Under the pieces are notes generated by a model. It ran no database searches, had not been told where the DNA came from, and worked only from the letters and a program-made list of their open reading frames with translations. From NCBI GenBank assembly GCA_030141605.1, contig JAQGDQ010000257.1:245897-309896 (forward strand): a DNA stretch of 64,000 nucleotides, read 5' to 3'. The position numbers and the translations under genes are program-made. This stretch comes from Tubiluchus corallicola (taxonomy: Eukaryota > Priapulida > Priapulimorpha > Priapulimorphida > Tubiluchidae). Below, piece after piece: positions 36,901-64,000 of this stretch; the first letter of the stretch is position 1; each line of letters opens with the position of its first letter.

Positions 36901-39900
36901 AGCAGCTTAACCTCTATGAAGGTTAAATACTATAAATTAATGTGCACAAACAGCAGGAAATAAATCACATAACTCTACACGAGCGATAATGAAATCGAAA
37001 ACATCCAGGGGGCAGTTATTATTCTCTTCATTCTGTGACTCTTTACTAGACACGCGTGTAATTTCACATTTAGCTACCCCCCACCCCCGTTTAATTTCAT
37101 TAAACCACGAGTTGTGTTTGATTGGGTATCAAGTGCAGCAACGTTTAAAAAGAAAGCATTTGGCTGAGATCGCTAACACTAATTGGTGCATTAGGGAATG
37201 ACGAATTGCTGCTAATATTGATCAGGTGACTTTGTGAAACGATTTATTCGGGTTACCAGTCAATAAAATTGCTTGTTCGAGCTCTTTCAGCTCTTTTTAT
37301 AAAATAATGAAACAAGTTATGTTCATTTCTGTAACTACTGCACTTCGCACTTGCAGAAAGCACCTTAATGAGATTTCACACCTCAGACAGTTGAGAAATG
37401 ATCTTAAGAAACCTACGACAGCATGCAAAAACAGCAATCTCAAACAAGAACAATTTCAGTACTTGCAGCTGCTGATAAAAGAATGTTTTACTATCTGTTA
37501 TTTCGTCATTTGCCTAGACTGCAAAACTTAAACGCAGCTGATTTTTATTTCAGCATTGTGAAGATGCCACAACAGACTCAATGTACAGATTATGCAAAAC
37601 AATGCATCATTGATAAATCTTTAGAGCTGATGTCAACATAATAATAGCGCAATCTATTATCTTTCTTCCTACCATTTCCACTAACACATCCTTCTCCCCT
37701 TCCTGTGTTCTAACCTTTCTCCCAGTTCTTTTTTTTTGTTCACTCATCCATTCTTTTTTTTGTCGGGTTCACATGACAGTGGGCTTATCAAGCCTTTGTT
37801 TCTCTAGCCCACTGCAGTATTCTTATGATAATGATAGTGTATGAAACATAACAATTTAATACAGTAGATGTAATAATTTTGATGTCACAGTGTGCTTAAT
37901 GTCATTATATTGTACTGAACGTGATAATAATAATAAATGTAAATGTAAAAATGTAAATGTAAATAGAGCCCCATAAACCAAATTGTTGTTAACTGTATCA
38001 CAGTAATGACTCTGCTTGTCAAAAAGGTATAAATTATATAATACATTATATTAAATTGAATAAAATGTTATACAGGAACACGCGTCGAATAGCTGAAGTG
38101 TGGATGGATGATTACAAACGATTCTACTATGCAGCAAGACCAGGTGCAACGGAGAAAGCATTTGGAAAGTATGGTGAATTCACTCATTATTAAACTACGT
38201 AAAAAGATAGAGTATTTGGATGGTAATTAAATTGAATTACGAAGCATAAAAGTTTTAGGCAAAAGCAGCCACATCACTGTATTAATATTGTACAATGTAG
38301 TGCACAGTAGCATTTACAGGAAAAAACTAAAATGTTTTTTCAAAGTATTGAATATTTTTCTTATGACTTCTCTAAAACTTGTGTGTGTGTGAAAGAACCT
38401 CTTGTTTACAGGTTTAGTACTTGTGCAAGCTAGAATCATATGCACTTAAAACAACAAAATTCACTGATCTTTACACATTGTGTGCCCTCTGTTATTGTTA
38501 CTTTAATCCTTGTCAGCTGTCAGCCATCTAACAATGCTAGCGACAGTAAATGTATGAATTTACCGCAAAAAGTGATGCAGTCACGTGACATAATACTATT
38601 GCTTAGTTGCTTTCTAATTCAGATTTTTATTTGTAGCATTGCTGATCGGGAAAAGATTAAGAAGAGTCTTAAATGCAAGTCTTTCCAGTGGTATTTAGAC
38701 CATGTTTACCCAGAGCTACCGTAAGTCCGCTATACTTAATTTTCCATTTAAATATTCAGTATGTTACAATCGTGTACATTTGCTGAAACCTTTGTTTCTG
38801 TTCCCAGGCTTCCTAGCACGGATGAGTTGGCTTCAGGACAACTTAAGCAGGAAGAATCATGTCTGGAAGCTTCCAAAAAACAGCCAGGAGAAGGGCCGGT
38901 GCTAGTCGACTGCATTTCTCCACGCGATTCTCAGGTAACTAGGGATTCTCAGAGAAAAATTACTGTGACTTTCAGTTTTTGGCATTTTATAAAACGGAGT
39001 GCAACAATTTTTTACAGTTCTGCTCACAAGTTTCGACTAAACATTTTACCCCTTTCCACTTGACAGGAATGGATGTACACGAAAAAAGGGTTAATTCTCA
39101 CATACAGTTCCCTATGTCTTTCTGTGACCAATACTGAAGGACTTGTTGTCCTAGACCACTGCACGAAAGGCAGCTCTGAGCAGGTGAGTATTTCTTCTTC
39201 TCCTTACAGCTGAGTTAGATAACAACTCTCCGTAGCAAACTTTGTTAAAGTAACACCTCAATAAGACAGAGTTGTCGGTTGGGAATGTCGGGAGAATTCT
39301 TTTAGCATTTCCAACTCTGTGATTTGTGCCCAATCTCAGGTGCAAAACTTGAGGCGCAAAACTTTTTCAGACTATCTCAGTTGGTATTCGATTCTTGCTT
39401 TTGTACGATTGATCTTGTACTATATCTTGATACAGTGTGGACTGTGACTCTTCATTGATAGACCACTTACTGAGTAAATTTCCAAGTCTGAAAAGTAGCG
39501 TGCGTCTGTGGTTTAGTGCTTAGTATTGCTGCCTAGATAGCTGAAACCTGAACTAAAATTCCAGTGGAAATGCATAACTATTCCAGACTATCAAATTTGG
39601 CAGTGCTCATGTGCATTTATTTGATTGCACAATGTCTGAATGCAACTATAAATCTCATTAATGTGACTTTCATGTAATTAGACATAAAATAAATTTGTGG
39701 CTCTGAAAATTCAAATCTCTGTGTTTGAACATCTATCTATGGCGAGTAGACTGCTATGCCAAACATCCCAGGATAATCATTAGCTTTTATTTGCATAAAT
39801 AATATTTTTATCCCTTCTTATTAAATTTCTAACGTTTTTCAATTTAACTGTTCAGAAAATATGAATATTAGCAATGCCAGGAGAATGTGTAAATAAAACA

Positions 39901-40519
39901 CGTGAATGGAAATAAAATTAGTGGCCCATTATCAAGAACTGTATCCAAACATGGTAAATACCAAAAAATACTCATAATTATTTACAATTCTACGTTCAAA
40001 ATACTGTTGGATAATGACGGAACGTGCAGTTATTGAATTTTGCATAAAAATTGATCAAAAGGAAGTGCCAAAAGACGAAACTACAAGATCTCACAACCCC
40101 TTGAGATCATAACAAACCTTAATTCAATTCTGATAGTTCACCAACCAATTCAACATTTTCAAGTGTTACCTTATTCATGCTTAAGTAATTGCCCACTAAT
40201 CTGATTACTTTTCTTAATTAAATAGTTAATAATAAATTCCACAATAAAGAAAATAATGGTGTTTTTTTATTTATCGATAATTAGTTAATTGAAACTTAAT
40301 ATTGTACCAGAAATTTGATAATTATGCTGTGATAAGAAGTAACTGTTACTTTTACAGACTTGGCGGCGGTCAAGTCGATCGCTCATACACGTTCAGACCG
40401 GGAAGTGTCTGGACAGCCTTTACATGCAAACCAAGGGCCTGCTCGTTTCCGACTGTCACTCAGGACTCTACACACAATTGTGGGATTTTTCACTAGAACT
40501 TCAAACTCGACAATTATAG
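4760..40519 (+). CDS. GALNT14-like: Polypeptide N-acetylgalactosaminyltransferase, GALNT14/16-like, 14 exons
   Basis: Initiates mucin-type O-glycosylation by moving GalNAc from UDP-GalNAc to Ser/Thr in the Golgi. Exons: 4760-4927, 30158-30327, 32878-32976, 33596-33663, 34089-34276, 35010-35097, 35426-35510, 35745-35848, 36438-36564, 38076-38168, 38637-38720, 38808-38934, 39067-39183, 40358-40519. All introns are GT-AG and phases fit, giving 559 residues, normal for the family. Order: short basic cytosolic tail and type II membrane anchor (about 8-29), short stem, IPDSRH entry to the GT27 domain, [19 protein letters not shown], the DXH motif DSH at 212-214, FDWSLHF, WGAENFE at 318-324, VGHVFRK with the metal-site His at 346, then a ricin-type lectin domain (about 437-559) with QEW, QTW and QLW motifs. 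Wording of the catalytic domain is closest to GALNT14/16, then GALNT2. In-frame TAA upstream of 4760 supports this start. An extra small stem exon in the 25-kb intron cannot be excluded. Confidence 0.92.
7174..7380. repeat. Tandem array, 69 bp x 3
   Basis: Three near-identical 69-bp units begin at 7174, 7243 and 7312, each starting tctcaaaaagtgacaac. Only a few substitutions separate them, so the triplication is recent. Confidence 0.93.
9869..11383. repeat. 32-bp minisatellite, about 47 units, with 160-bp higher-order period
   Basis: Units share caattgatggcacaccc followed by (a/g)tacagatgtacaag. Variants are substitutions only (cacccg, cacttcc, caagtgatg, caactgatg), so the 32-bp period is strictly kept. 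Between about 10046 and 10845 a five-unit block of 160 bp repeats four to five times with the same variant order, showing block-wise expansion on top of single-unit expansion. The minus strand of the unit has no stop codon in any frame, which creates several long overlapping open frames that I do not regard as genes. Confidence 0.95.
13410..13708. repeat. Tandem duplication, 149/150 bp x 2
   Basis: Two almost identical units begin at 13410 and 13559 with tttattcacatttaaaat and end in gactgcaggatgaataac. They differ by a handful of substitutions and one inserted base. No coding content. Confidence 0.93.
14573..14900 (+). mobile_element. Possible solo LTR or promoter-like module
   Basis: A TATA box (gatatataag at about 14702) is followed about 120 bp later by TTAATAAACG, the spacing expected of U3-R-U5 in an LTR. 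The region is GC-richer than its flanks. Neither a clean TG...CA boundary with a target duplication nor a second LTR was found, so this is tentative. Confidence 0.2.
15683..15790 (+). pseudogene. Non-LTR retrotransposon reverse transcriptase, C-terminal scrap
   Basis: The frame reads [14 protein letters not shown] then [11 protein letters not shown] and ends at a TGA. This is the familiar C-terminal signature (xLWNSLPxxI...SxxxFKxxLKxxL) of CR1/L2/Jockey-type elements. Sequence upstream is decayed and no 5' part remains. The following AT-rich DNA to about 15860 may be its 3' UTR. Confidence 0.65.
16795..16870 (-). mobile_element. Possible 3' tail of a non-LTR element with (AAG)n
   Basis: An imperfect (CTT)n run at about 16798-16830 adjoins cagcttttccc and ggggtcgcc. 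Read on the minus strand this gives a coding-like end followed by a lysine-rich (AAG)n run, a common end of animal non-LTR elements. It may be only a simple repeat. Confidence 0.25.
18949..19491 (+). mobile_element. 5S rRNA-derived SINE, copy 1 (543 bp)
   Basis: The first 115 or so bases are a recognisable 5S rRNA (ctacggcc, aagttaagcaacg, gcctggttagtacttggatg, gaccgcctaggaataccagg, tgctgtag), including the A-box and C-box of the internal RNA polymerase III promoter. A body of about 425 bp follows and ends in ggatgccaatc. The element is flanked by a perfect 13-bp target duplication, aatacagtcagaa, at 18936-18948 and 19492-19504. It matches copy 2 at 31199 almost base for base, except for 13 extra bases here near 19258. 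It is an inserted retroelement, not a functional 5S gene: box spacing is kept, but the gene head has drifted. Confidence 0.92.
20259..20484. repeat. (GAT)n microsatellite with gacgtt interruptions
   Basis: A long trinucleotide array in which gacgtt or gatgtt interrupts runs of gat at irregular multiples of three. It is preceded by a short ggt run. The poly-Met reading is not a protein. Confidence 0.95.
21453..21850. mobile_element. hAT-like MITE
   Basis: Terminal inverted repeats are taggggtgagc at the left and gctcacccca at the right. The flanking eight bases are tgagtcag and atagtcag, matching at six positions as expected for an aged 8-bp hAT target duplication. Sub-terminal regions are packed with ttcgaat motifs on both sides (for example near 21485-21550 and 21765-21835). 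There is no transposase frame, so it is non-autonomous. Confidence 0.72.
22545..23103 (+). pseudogene. Non-LTR retrotransposon reverse transcriptase, C-terminal pseudogene
   Basis: The frame to about 22880 reads [31 protein letters not shown], and [17 protein letters not shown], the thumb and C-terminal part of an endonuclease-encoding LINE ORF2. A one-base shift near 22885 is needed to continue into GHMLRLPDD...AAKKSAGG and a Trp/Arg-rich end. A stop sits just before YLG where a Lys codon is expected. It is dead and 5' truncated. Its orientation is the same as GALNT. Confidence 0.88.
23293..23336. repeat. Tandem duplication, 22 bp x 2
   Basis: Two identical units, cttatgagaaataatttcat plus gt, lie head to tail. 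Confidence 0.9.
25454..25737. repeat. Tandem array, 89 bp x 3 plus partial
   Basis: Units begin at 25454, 25543 and 25632, and a partial unit starts at 25721. Each has tttgaaa near the start, a tttaaaaaaataaa core and ends in cctgayacatgaccc. The first unit is the most diverged. Confidence 0.93.
26041..26100. repeat. Tandem duplication, 30 bp x 2
   Basis: Two 30-bp units, starting ttactaaattaactgaatat, differ at one base. Confidence 0.92.
27697..27941. repeat. Long (CT)n microsatellite
   Basis: An almost pure ct array of about 245 bp with a few cc interruptions. It is a purine/pyrimidine mirror tract. The serine/leucine and arginine/glutamate open frames across it are artefacts. Confidence 0.97.
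29947..30026. repeat. 80-bp perfect palindrome
   Basis: The two 40-bp arms are exact reverse complements with no spacer, from attttaatgacaaataaag on the left to ctttatttgtcattaaaat on the right, with an AT-alternating centre. It lies 131 bp before the acceptor of GALNT exon 2. Each arm contains an AATAAA-type hexamer on one strand. A further (TA)n run follows to about 30042. Confidence 0.97.
30158..30327 (+). CDS. GALNT14-like: GALNT exon 2: stem and start of GT27 region
   Basis: Residues 57-112 plus two bases of codon 113. It contains [17 protein letters not shown] and IPDSRHP, which match the entry region of GALNT2/14/16. Acceptor tttcag, donor gtaagt. Confidence 0.92.
30328..32877 (+). 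other. GALNT intron 2
   Basis: A 2.55-kb GT-AG intron containing the second 5S SINE. Downstream of it, about 31790-31876 has an aataaataaattgaaatt-type tail that may be the 3' end of another retroelement. Nothing else was recognised. Confidence 0.75.
31199..31728 (+). mobile_element. 5S rRNA-derived SINE, copy 2 (530 bp)
   Basis: It has the same architecture as the copy at 18949: 5S head starting ctacggcc with intact A-box (aagttaagcaacg) and C-box (ggatgggtgaccgcctaag), then the same body, ending ggataccaacc. A perfect 15-bp target duplication, ataatcatcaataga, flanks it at 31184-31198 and 31729-31743. It lacks the 13-bp segment found in copy 1. Being only a little diverged and full-length at both ends, it suggests a recently active family. 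Confidence 0.93.
32878..32976 (+). CDS. GALNT14-like: GALNT exon 3
   Basis: Residues 113-145 plus two bases. It has the [16 protein letters not shown] motif that begins the nucleotide-sugar binding fold. Acceptor attcag, donor gtgatt. Confidence 0.93.
33596..33663 (+). CDS. GALNT14-like: GALNT exon 4
   Basis: Residues 146-168 plus one base, reading [14 protein letters not shown] then ILVDDFSD. The LVDD is the conserved UDP-binding strand of the family. Acceptor ttgcag, donor gtaagc. Confidence 0.93.
34089..34276 (+). CDS. GALNT14-like: GALNT exon 5 with DXH metal-binding motif
   Basis: Residues 169-231. It has [23 protein letters not shown] and FLDSHCE; the DSH at 212-214 binds Mn2+ and the UDP phosphates in this family. 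Acceptor tttag, donor gtaaca. Confidence 0.95.
35010..35097 (+). CDS. GALNT14-like: GALNT exon 6
   Basis: Residues 232-260 plus one base. It contains [14 protein letters not shown] and TLRG, the family segment before FDW. Acceptor tttcag, donor gtaggc. Confidence 0.93.
35426..35510 (+). CDS. GALNT14-like: GALNT exon 7
   Basis: Residues 261-288 plus two bases, starting [11 protein letters not shown]. Acceptor ttcag, donor gtaagt. Confidence 0.93.
35745..35848 (+). CDS. GALNT14-like: GALNT exon 8 with WGAEN motif
   Basis: Residues 289-323 plus one base. It reads [17 protein letters not shown] and DVWGAENF. Most family members have WGGEN here, so Ala at 320 is a departure. Acceptor ttcag, donor gtacgt. 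Confidence 0.93.
36438..36564 (+). CDS. GALNT14-like: GALNT exon 9 with catalytic-loop His
   Basis: Residues 324-365 plus two bases. It reads [15 protein letters not shown] then [11 protein letters not shown]; His346 is the third metal ligand in the family. HPYTFPEGN follows. Acceptor ttacag, donor gtatga. Confidence 0.94.
36565..38075 (+). other. GALNT intron 9
   Basis: A 1.5-kb GT-AG intron. Around 37690-37970 the DNA has an 8-bp stem (agtgggct / agcccact) and ends in an (aatgtaa)n-like tail after aataataataaa, which resembles the 3' end of a non-LTR element. Nothing coding was recognised. Confidence 0.6.
38076..38168 (+). CDS. GALNT14-like: GALNT exon 10
   Basis: Residues 366-396 plus two bases: [15 protein letters not shown] then FYYAARPGA. 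This is the linker end of the catalytic domain. Acceptor tacag, donor gtatgg. Confidence 0.93.
38637..38720 (+). CDS. GALNT14-like: GALNT exon 11
   Basis: Residues 397-424 plus two bases: [18 protein letters not shown], the conserved junction to the lectin domain. Acceptor tgtag, donor gtaagt. Confidence 0.93.
38808..38934 (+). CDS. GALNT14-like: GALNT exon 12: lectin alpha repeat
   Basis: Residues 425-467. It begins the ricin-type lectin domain, with CLE at 443 in place of the sugar-binding CLD, and supplies the Gln of a QEW motif across the exon border. Acceptor cccag, donor gtaact. Confidence 0.88.
39067..39183 (+). CDS. GALNT14-like: GALNT exon 13: lectin beta repeat
   Basis: Residues 468-506: [17 protein letters not shown] and a final Gln that makes QTW with the next exon. 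CLS replaces CLD. Acceptor gacag, donor gtgagt. Confidence 0.9.
39184..40357 (+). other. GALNT intron 13
   Basis: A 1.2-kb GT-AG intron, AT-rich. A tRNA-like stretch at about 39500-39560 was considered and not accepted. No gene or clear transposon was recognised. Confidence 0.65.
40358..40519 (+). CDS. GALNT14-like: GALNT exon 14: lectin gamma repeat and stop
   Basis: Residues 507-559 and TAG. It has [11 protein letters not shown], keeping the CLD motif, and TQLWDF (the third QxW). The gamma repeat is therefore the one most likely to retain sugar binding. Confidence 0.93.
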   Translation, partial: TWRRSSRSLIHVQTGKCLDSLYMQTKGLLVSDCHSGLYTQLWDFSLELQTRQL

Positions 40520-41302
40520 CATTGAGTTTACACTGTGCAAGTGGATTTCCAGTGATATTGTGAATACTCAACACATGCAGCAGCTGCACTTGATAGTAGT
40601 ACATCAGACATTTTACAATTAGATGTATCTTATTATTGCTTTAATCTTAACTGCTACTCTACAAAACTAAAAGCTCAGCATTCGACCATCGTGATTAAGA
40701 AACATGGAGTAATTTTATCTTATCATCGGTAACACTATTGGCTAAGTTTTCTTTTGAGAAATAGATCTCTTGCCTTGCAAAATTTATGCTAGAATAGCAC
40801 TTATACAAGGTATATGAGGCTAATTGCTTTTCATTTTTTTATAATTTTATTATGTAATGGTCTTCTGCAGACCATAAAACATATCATTTTTGTATAGCTT
40901 TTTCGTAAATTTAAATTACTATTGTTTCTCATTTTATTGTTAAAGCACACATGAAATAATGCAGGAAAGTGATCTGATTCTAACTGATGACTTCGTGCAG
41001 ACTAAAAAAGGAACTTAGCTAGTTTTACATACGTTTAATAGCGTAATCATTTTGCTTATACGCATTATGATAGCGTAACAAACTCGCTTCCAAAGAACTC
41101 AAAAGTTGGAAAACGGGAACCAAGTCTTTTGTAAATTATGTTGTAAATTTGTAATGAAGTTTCATATTTATGAGTGATTTTTTTTGTAATATTGTGTACA
41201 TAGAAACTAAAGTGTGTACATAGATGTAGATACCAATTTTACAAACTTATTATTTATATAAATAAAACACATTTTTTTTTTACACAAGCTAAACTATATC
41301 AG
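40520..41302. other. Shared 3' UTR region of GALNT (+) and PWP1 (-)
   Basis: The gene-free interval between two converging stop codons. GALNT uses the plus-strand AATAAA at 41261 if the 3' UTR is as drawn. PWP1 must read leftward through the same DNA; minus-strand AATAAA hexamers occur at 40933-40938 and 40846-40851. Confidence 0.6.
41261..41266 (+). terminator. GALNT poly(A) signal
   Basis: AATAAA followed closely by a T-rich stretch (41271-41281). It is 742 bp after the GALNT stop and 37 bp from the PWP1 stop. Confidence 0.6.
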
Positions 41303-60665
<19,363 letters not shown>

Positions 60666-62625
60666 TTTAAATATAAAATTTAATCAACAAATCATATGAC
60701 TTGAGGCAAATAAGAGTCCTCCGCCAAACGACAAGTCAAAATTTCACAGACAATAGACTGCTGTGTATAAATTTTCAAGGGCTATTGCTATAATACAGTC
60801 TAATGGTTTATTACTCCAACACCCGGACCAGTAATTTGAGTAATTATGATGGCACAAACTAGCCCTAGCCTTGTCACAGCGGCTCTGCTAAGTTTCGGCC
60901 TGCATACTTTAAGAATCACATAGGTCTGCTGAGAAGATTCAATTTAAAAAATATAGACTAAATTAACTTCATAAAATCTTTTATAGTGTATAGAACTATA
61001 AGCAGAATAGATAACACATGTTCAGAAGGCTGCCATAATTGTTATTGTATTGAACGTCTTGCTGTAGAGACGCACAAACTTGGTCATAGATGTAATTAAA
61101 AAACTTTGACGCAAAAGACTCCAATTTATAATCATGATAAAAATTATTTTAGTTAGGTTGGAAAATGCGCAGCTGAAAAGAAAACATCGAATAAATAAAT
61201 TTTCGTGTTCAACTTAAAAGTTATGTCTTCAAAAACATAAAATAAACATAGCAATGTATCTGTCATTGTAAAAACCCGCTGTGGTTGATTGCTTGTTAAC
61301 ATTCAGAACCTCATAATTTGATTTCCAATTCTGTCAATGAATTTCTTGAAAAATGGTAGCAAAGACAGTATGAATAGTTTACCTTAATTGATTTGTTTTC
61401 CATTTATCTCTTTTTTGTTTTTAATACTGGCCGTCATAAGACATTGTCTTTTTCCCAGTTTTGACTAAGAGTTGTGCATTACTCTCATTGAAAAATGTAT
61501 GTATTGTATGTCGTTACTGTGAACTAACAAAAGCGTTGAGAGAAAAATACAATCTAAATTTAAGTAATGTTTTGGAGTTTCGTAATATCAACCCTTTTAC
61601 ATGCGGAAAATTTTTAAGCAATTTTCTTAATTTATTTATGTAAGTGACAGTTAAGTTAGCTAAAATGTTATCACTAAATTGTTGTCCGGTTATTAATACC
61701 TTTTTCGATGTTATTATGTTAAAAAAAATTTTACTGCCATTGCTGTATATTTTGTGCGAATACTAATATTCGTTTCGTTTGTAACATTGTGCGTTACACG
61801 TATCGTTTTTGTAAATGTTTATGTAACCTTGTTGGTCGTAATGATAATAAAAGTACTACTACTATTATGAAACAGCTATACAACAGAAAGTCTGAGCCCA
61901 AATGCAACGTTTTGTTGCGCATTTATTTTTAGTTACGTATGTCTGTGTGCTCTAACAGACTTTAGTTATTTACAGATTTTGCAACTTTTAGTTGCGCAGT
62001 TGAAAATTGCATGTCTGCGCGGTCACAAAAAGGTTTCGTTAAACATCCAAAAGGCATTTAATCTATACTACTATATGTTTGCAAAACATAATTTTTTATC
62101 TTGGGTTTCCGCCGTTCAAGCACACTGAGCAATTGAAACAAGCCGACATACTACATATAAAAATATAGCTATGACAAGCGGAAAGAAAGAAAACAAACTC
62201 TGAACTAAGACTTTTTTTAAAATTTTATTGCGTGCATATGTGGTTAGTACATTACATATATAGTTTGGCCTATAAATATCACACTTGCAGTTGCTAAATC
62301 TTTGGCCACTTCATGCTTAGTTGTTTCAAACATGAGTTATTGTTTGTCTACAGTTGACCATCAAGTTAAACTTTATCATTTCGCGTGACAAATGCTTTTG
62401 ATAAAAATAATTATATTTTATTACTGAATGCATTTTCACATTTTGGTAATTTATTGCTTTTTTCTCTTTTTTGTTTGTTTGTTGTATCGCGGTATCAAAG
62501 TACACCAGGAAAACACTATAACGGCAGGATATGCACTATGCAGTTCATAGACGAACTAGAAAAAAATAAACTTATATTAATTAATTGTTGTTATGCTGTA
62601 CATAATAGGTTGTTTGATCAGTAGT
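60666..62625. other. Intergenic region between PWP1 and the glycine-rich gene
   Basis: About 2 kb, AT-rich. It should hold the PWP1 promoter at its left end and the 3' UTR of the glycine-rich gene at its right end; a minus-strand AATAAA lies at 62417-62422. At about 61760-61870 the DNA ends in aataaaagtactactacta, a retroelement-like tail on the plus strand. No exon was recognised. Confidence 0.55.
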
Positions 62626-63909
62626 TTATGCTTTTCCATAATTGGTTTCGAGAGTTTGAAGAACAGTTTGCCTAATGTCACTTGGTGAGGCAGATGAAAA
62701 TCCAGTGTTGCCCTGTAAGGCATCAGAGGCTTCACCAGAGATAGCCACTAAGCCAGTCCCTGCATCTCCTGCTCCTCTAATACTGACTCTGTATCCAGCA
62801 GGTGCAACGTATCTGCGCAGGCCTAATCCATAGCCATGACCGAATCCTCCATAGCCAGCGCCATAATATCCACCCAGACCACTGCCGACGACGGCCACAA
62901 CTCCGCCATCGTCACCGTCATCACCATCATCACCGTCATCTCCATCATCACCTCCGTCATCACCAACTACAAATAAGCCGCCATCAATTACTCCGCCATC
63001 AATTACTCCGCCACCTAATCCAATACCAACTACACCAGCATCATCTACTGCAGCAGCACCACCGACGGAAACTGGTTGTTGAACAACAGCTGCTCCAGGT
63101 CTCACATTAGCAGGAGCAATTCCTACAGCTTGGATTCCGCTGTATCCAACTGGTCTGGCAAAACTGTAAGCAGCTCCAGCAGATCCTGCTCCTTGACTGA
63201 TGGCAGTTTGGGTGAAGCTGGCTTGGGCTTCCTGTTGTGCAGTTCTGTCTGCTTGACGAGCAGATGCGGCAACACCTGAACCAGAGGCAGCACGATCAGC
63301 AGAAGCAGCCTGCCATTGGCGTGCGAATCCTGCCCCCCATTGACGACCGACGACAGCTCTTCCTCTCGCTGGAGCACTGCCAGCTGGTGCTTGGCCTGCA
63401 GCTTTAGCTCTAGCTCCGGCAAAGTTGAAGTTACCATTGCCTACAAACTCATTGCTGCCTTCAAAAGAATTTTGAAGACCGATGCTAGGACCGCCGGCGG
63501 TGTAGGATCCATGTCCAACCGCTCCAATAGCACCACGTGCCGCAACAATACGATTAGCGCCCAGGGCAGCACGTCTACCAACAACTCTTCGTGCCACAAT
63601 TCGTCCTCCTAATCCCAGCCCACGACCATGGTATCCTCTAAGTCCATATCCTCCTAGTCCATATCCTCCTAGTCCATATCCACCAGCCAATCCATAGCCA
63701 CCATATCCACCCAGTCCATAACCGCCACGGTACCCACCTAGTCCATAGCCACCCCCGTATCCACCTAATCCATATCCTGCATAACCACGATATCCACCTA
63801 ATCCATAGCCACGATATCCACCTAATCCATGGCCACGATATCCACCCAGATATCCTATGCGACCCAACCTAGCCCGACGAAAAGCGCCACCAGCTGAGGC
63901 TACTGCCAC
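62626..63909 (-). CDS. Secreted Gly/Tyr-rich repetitive protein, 3' exon (gene runs off the window)
   Basis: One long exon of 427 codons plus TAA. It begins after a tag acceptor at 63910-63912 with a GTG valine codon, not a start codon, and its first residues VAVASAGG look like the end of a signal peptide, so the first exon is beyond 64000. Order: GLGGY/GYGLGG repeats (about 18-103), an Arg-rich stretch with RRVVGRRA (about 104-127), a Gly/Asn-rich part, an Ala/Gln/Ser-rich part (about 165-255), VIDGG repeats, an acidic DDGDDG run (about 316-337), a second short Gly/Tyr block, and a non-repetitive C-terminus with SDIRQTVLQTLETNYGKA. Composition resembles extracellular structural proteins such as shell-matrix or silk-like proteins. 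No enzyme domain is seen and no family is claimed. A minus-strand AATAAA lies about 205 bp after the stop. Confidence 0.8.
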   Translation of the reverse strand: MAVASAGGAFRRARLGRIGYLGGYRGHGLGGYRGYGLGGYRGYAGYGLGGYGGGYGLGGYRGGYGLGGYGGYGLAGGYGLGGYGLGGYGLRGYHGRGLGLGGRIVARRVVGRRAALGANRIVAARGAIGAVGHGSYTAGGPSIGLQNSFEGSNEFVGNGNFNFAGARAKAAGQAPAGSAPARGRAVVGRQWGAGFARQWQAASADRAASGSGVAASARQADRTAQQEAQASFTQTAISQGAGSAGAAYSFARPVGYSGIQAVGIAPANVRPGAAVVQQPVSVGGAAAVDDAGVVGIGLGGGVIDGGVIDGGLFVVGDDGGDDGDDGDDGDDGDDGGVVAVVGSGLGGYYGAGYGGFGHGYGLGLRRYVAPAGYRVSIRGAGDAGTGLVAISGEASDALQGNTGFSSASPSDIRQTVLQTLETNYGKA

Positions 63910-64000
63910 CTATGTGGATTAAAATGATATAAAAAAATTAACTGCGGTTTCATTTATTGTCATAACTTGTACATTTCGTTCATTTTCTAGGTTAATAAAA

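Noticed and set aside
39500-39565. tRNA-like segment (gtggtttagtgcttag...)
   Set aside because: A-box-like words are present but no proper B-box or cloverleaf could be built.
62802-63612. Plus-strand and shifted minus-strand frames opposite the glycine-rich exon
   Set aside because: They mirror the repetitive coding sequence on the other strand; the Gly/Tyr frame alone gives a coherent secreted protein and a splice acceptor.

Overview
The window is a piece of an intron-rich, AT-rich animal nuclear genome. The evidence is GT-AG spliced genes with metazoan orthologues (a mucin-type O-glycosylation enzyme, PWP1, TMEM223), copies of 5S rRNA-derived SINEs, hAT, Tigger/pogo and TTAA-type DNA transposon remnants, non-LTR reverse transcriptase fragments, and many microsatellites. 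Nothing looks bacterial, viral or plant-like. The retained introns (13 and 12 in the two large genes) suggest an invertebrate with a slowly evolving gene structure, such as a lophotrochozoan, cnidarian or sponge; the species cannot be named from this sequence.

Layout. A diverged dispersed repeat occupies about 1-560. TMEM223 (minus, two exons, 3662 to 1635) is followed by a trinucleotide repeat within its 3' flank. A 1.1-kb interval separates it head-to-head from a GALNT14/16-like polypeptide GalNAc-transferase (plus, 14 exons, 4760 to 40519, 559 residues by conceptual splicing). The first GALNT intron is 25 kb and holds most of the odd DNA: a roughly 47-copy 32-bp minisatellite, three longer-period tandem arrays, LINE fragments, a hAT-like MITE, one 5S-headed SINE, two long microsatellites and an 80-bp perfect palindrome. 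Intron 2 holds a second 5S SINE. GALNT meets PWP1 tail-to-tail: the GALNT poly(A) signal lies 37 bp before the PWP1 stop codon. PWP1 (minus, 13 exons, 60665 to 41303, 520 residues) carries in its introns two TTAA-flanked MITEs and a possible third, a Tigger-like element with a transposase scrap, a hAT MITE, a LINE fragment and a second copy of the repeat seen at the window start. The window closes with the 3' exon of a secreted glycine/tyrosine-rich protein (minus, 63909 to 62626) whose signal-peptide exon lies beyond the window edge.

The genes do not form a pathway. TMEM223 is a mitochondrial membrane protein, the GalNAc-transferase works in the Golgi, PWP1 is a nucleolar/chromatin WD40 protein, and the last gene probably makes an extracellular structural protein. 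Exon boundaries were derived by hand from splice sites, reading-frame phase and remembered family conservation; no transcript or database search was available.
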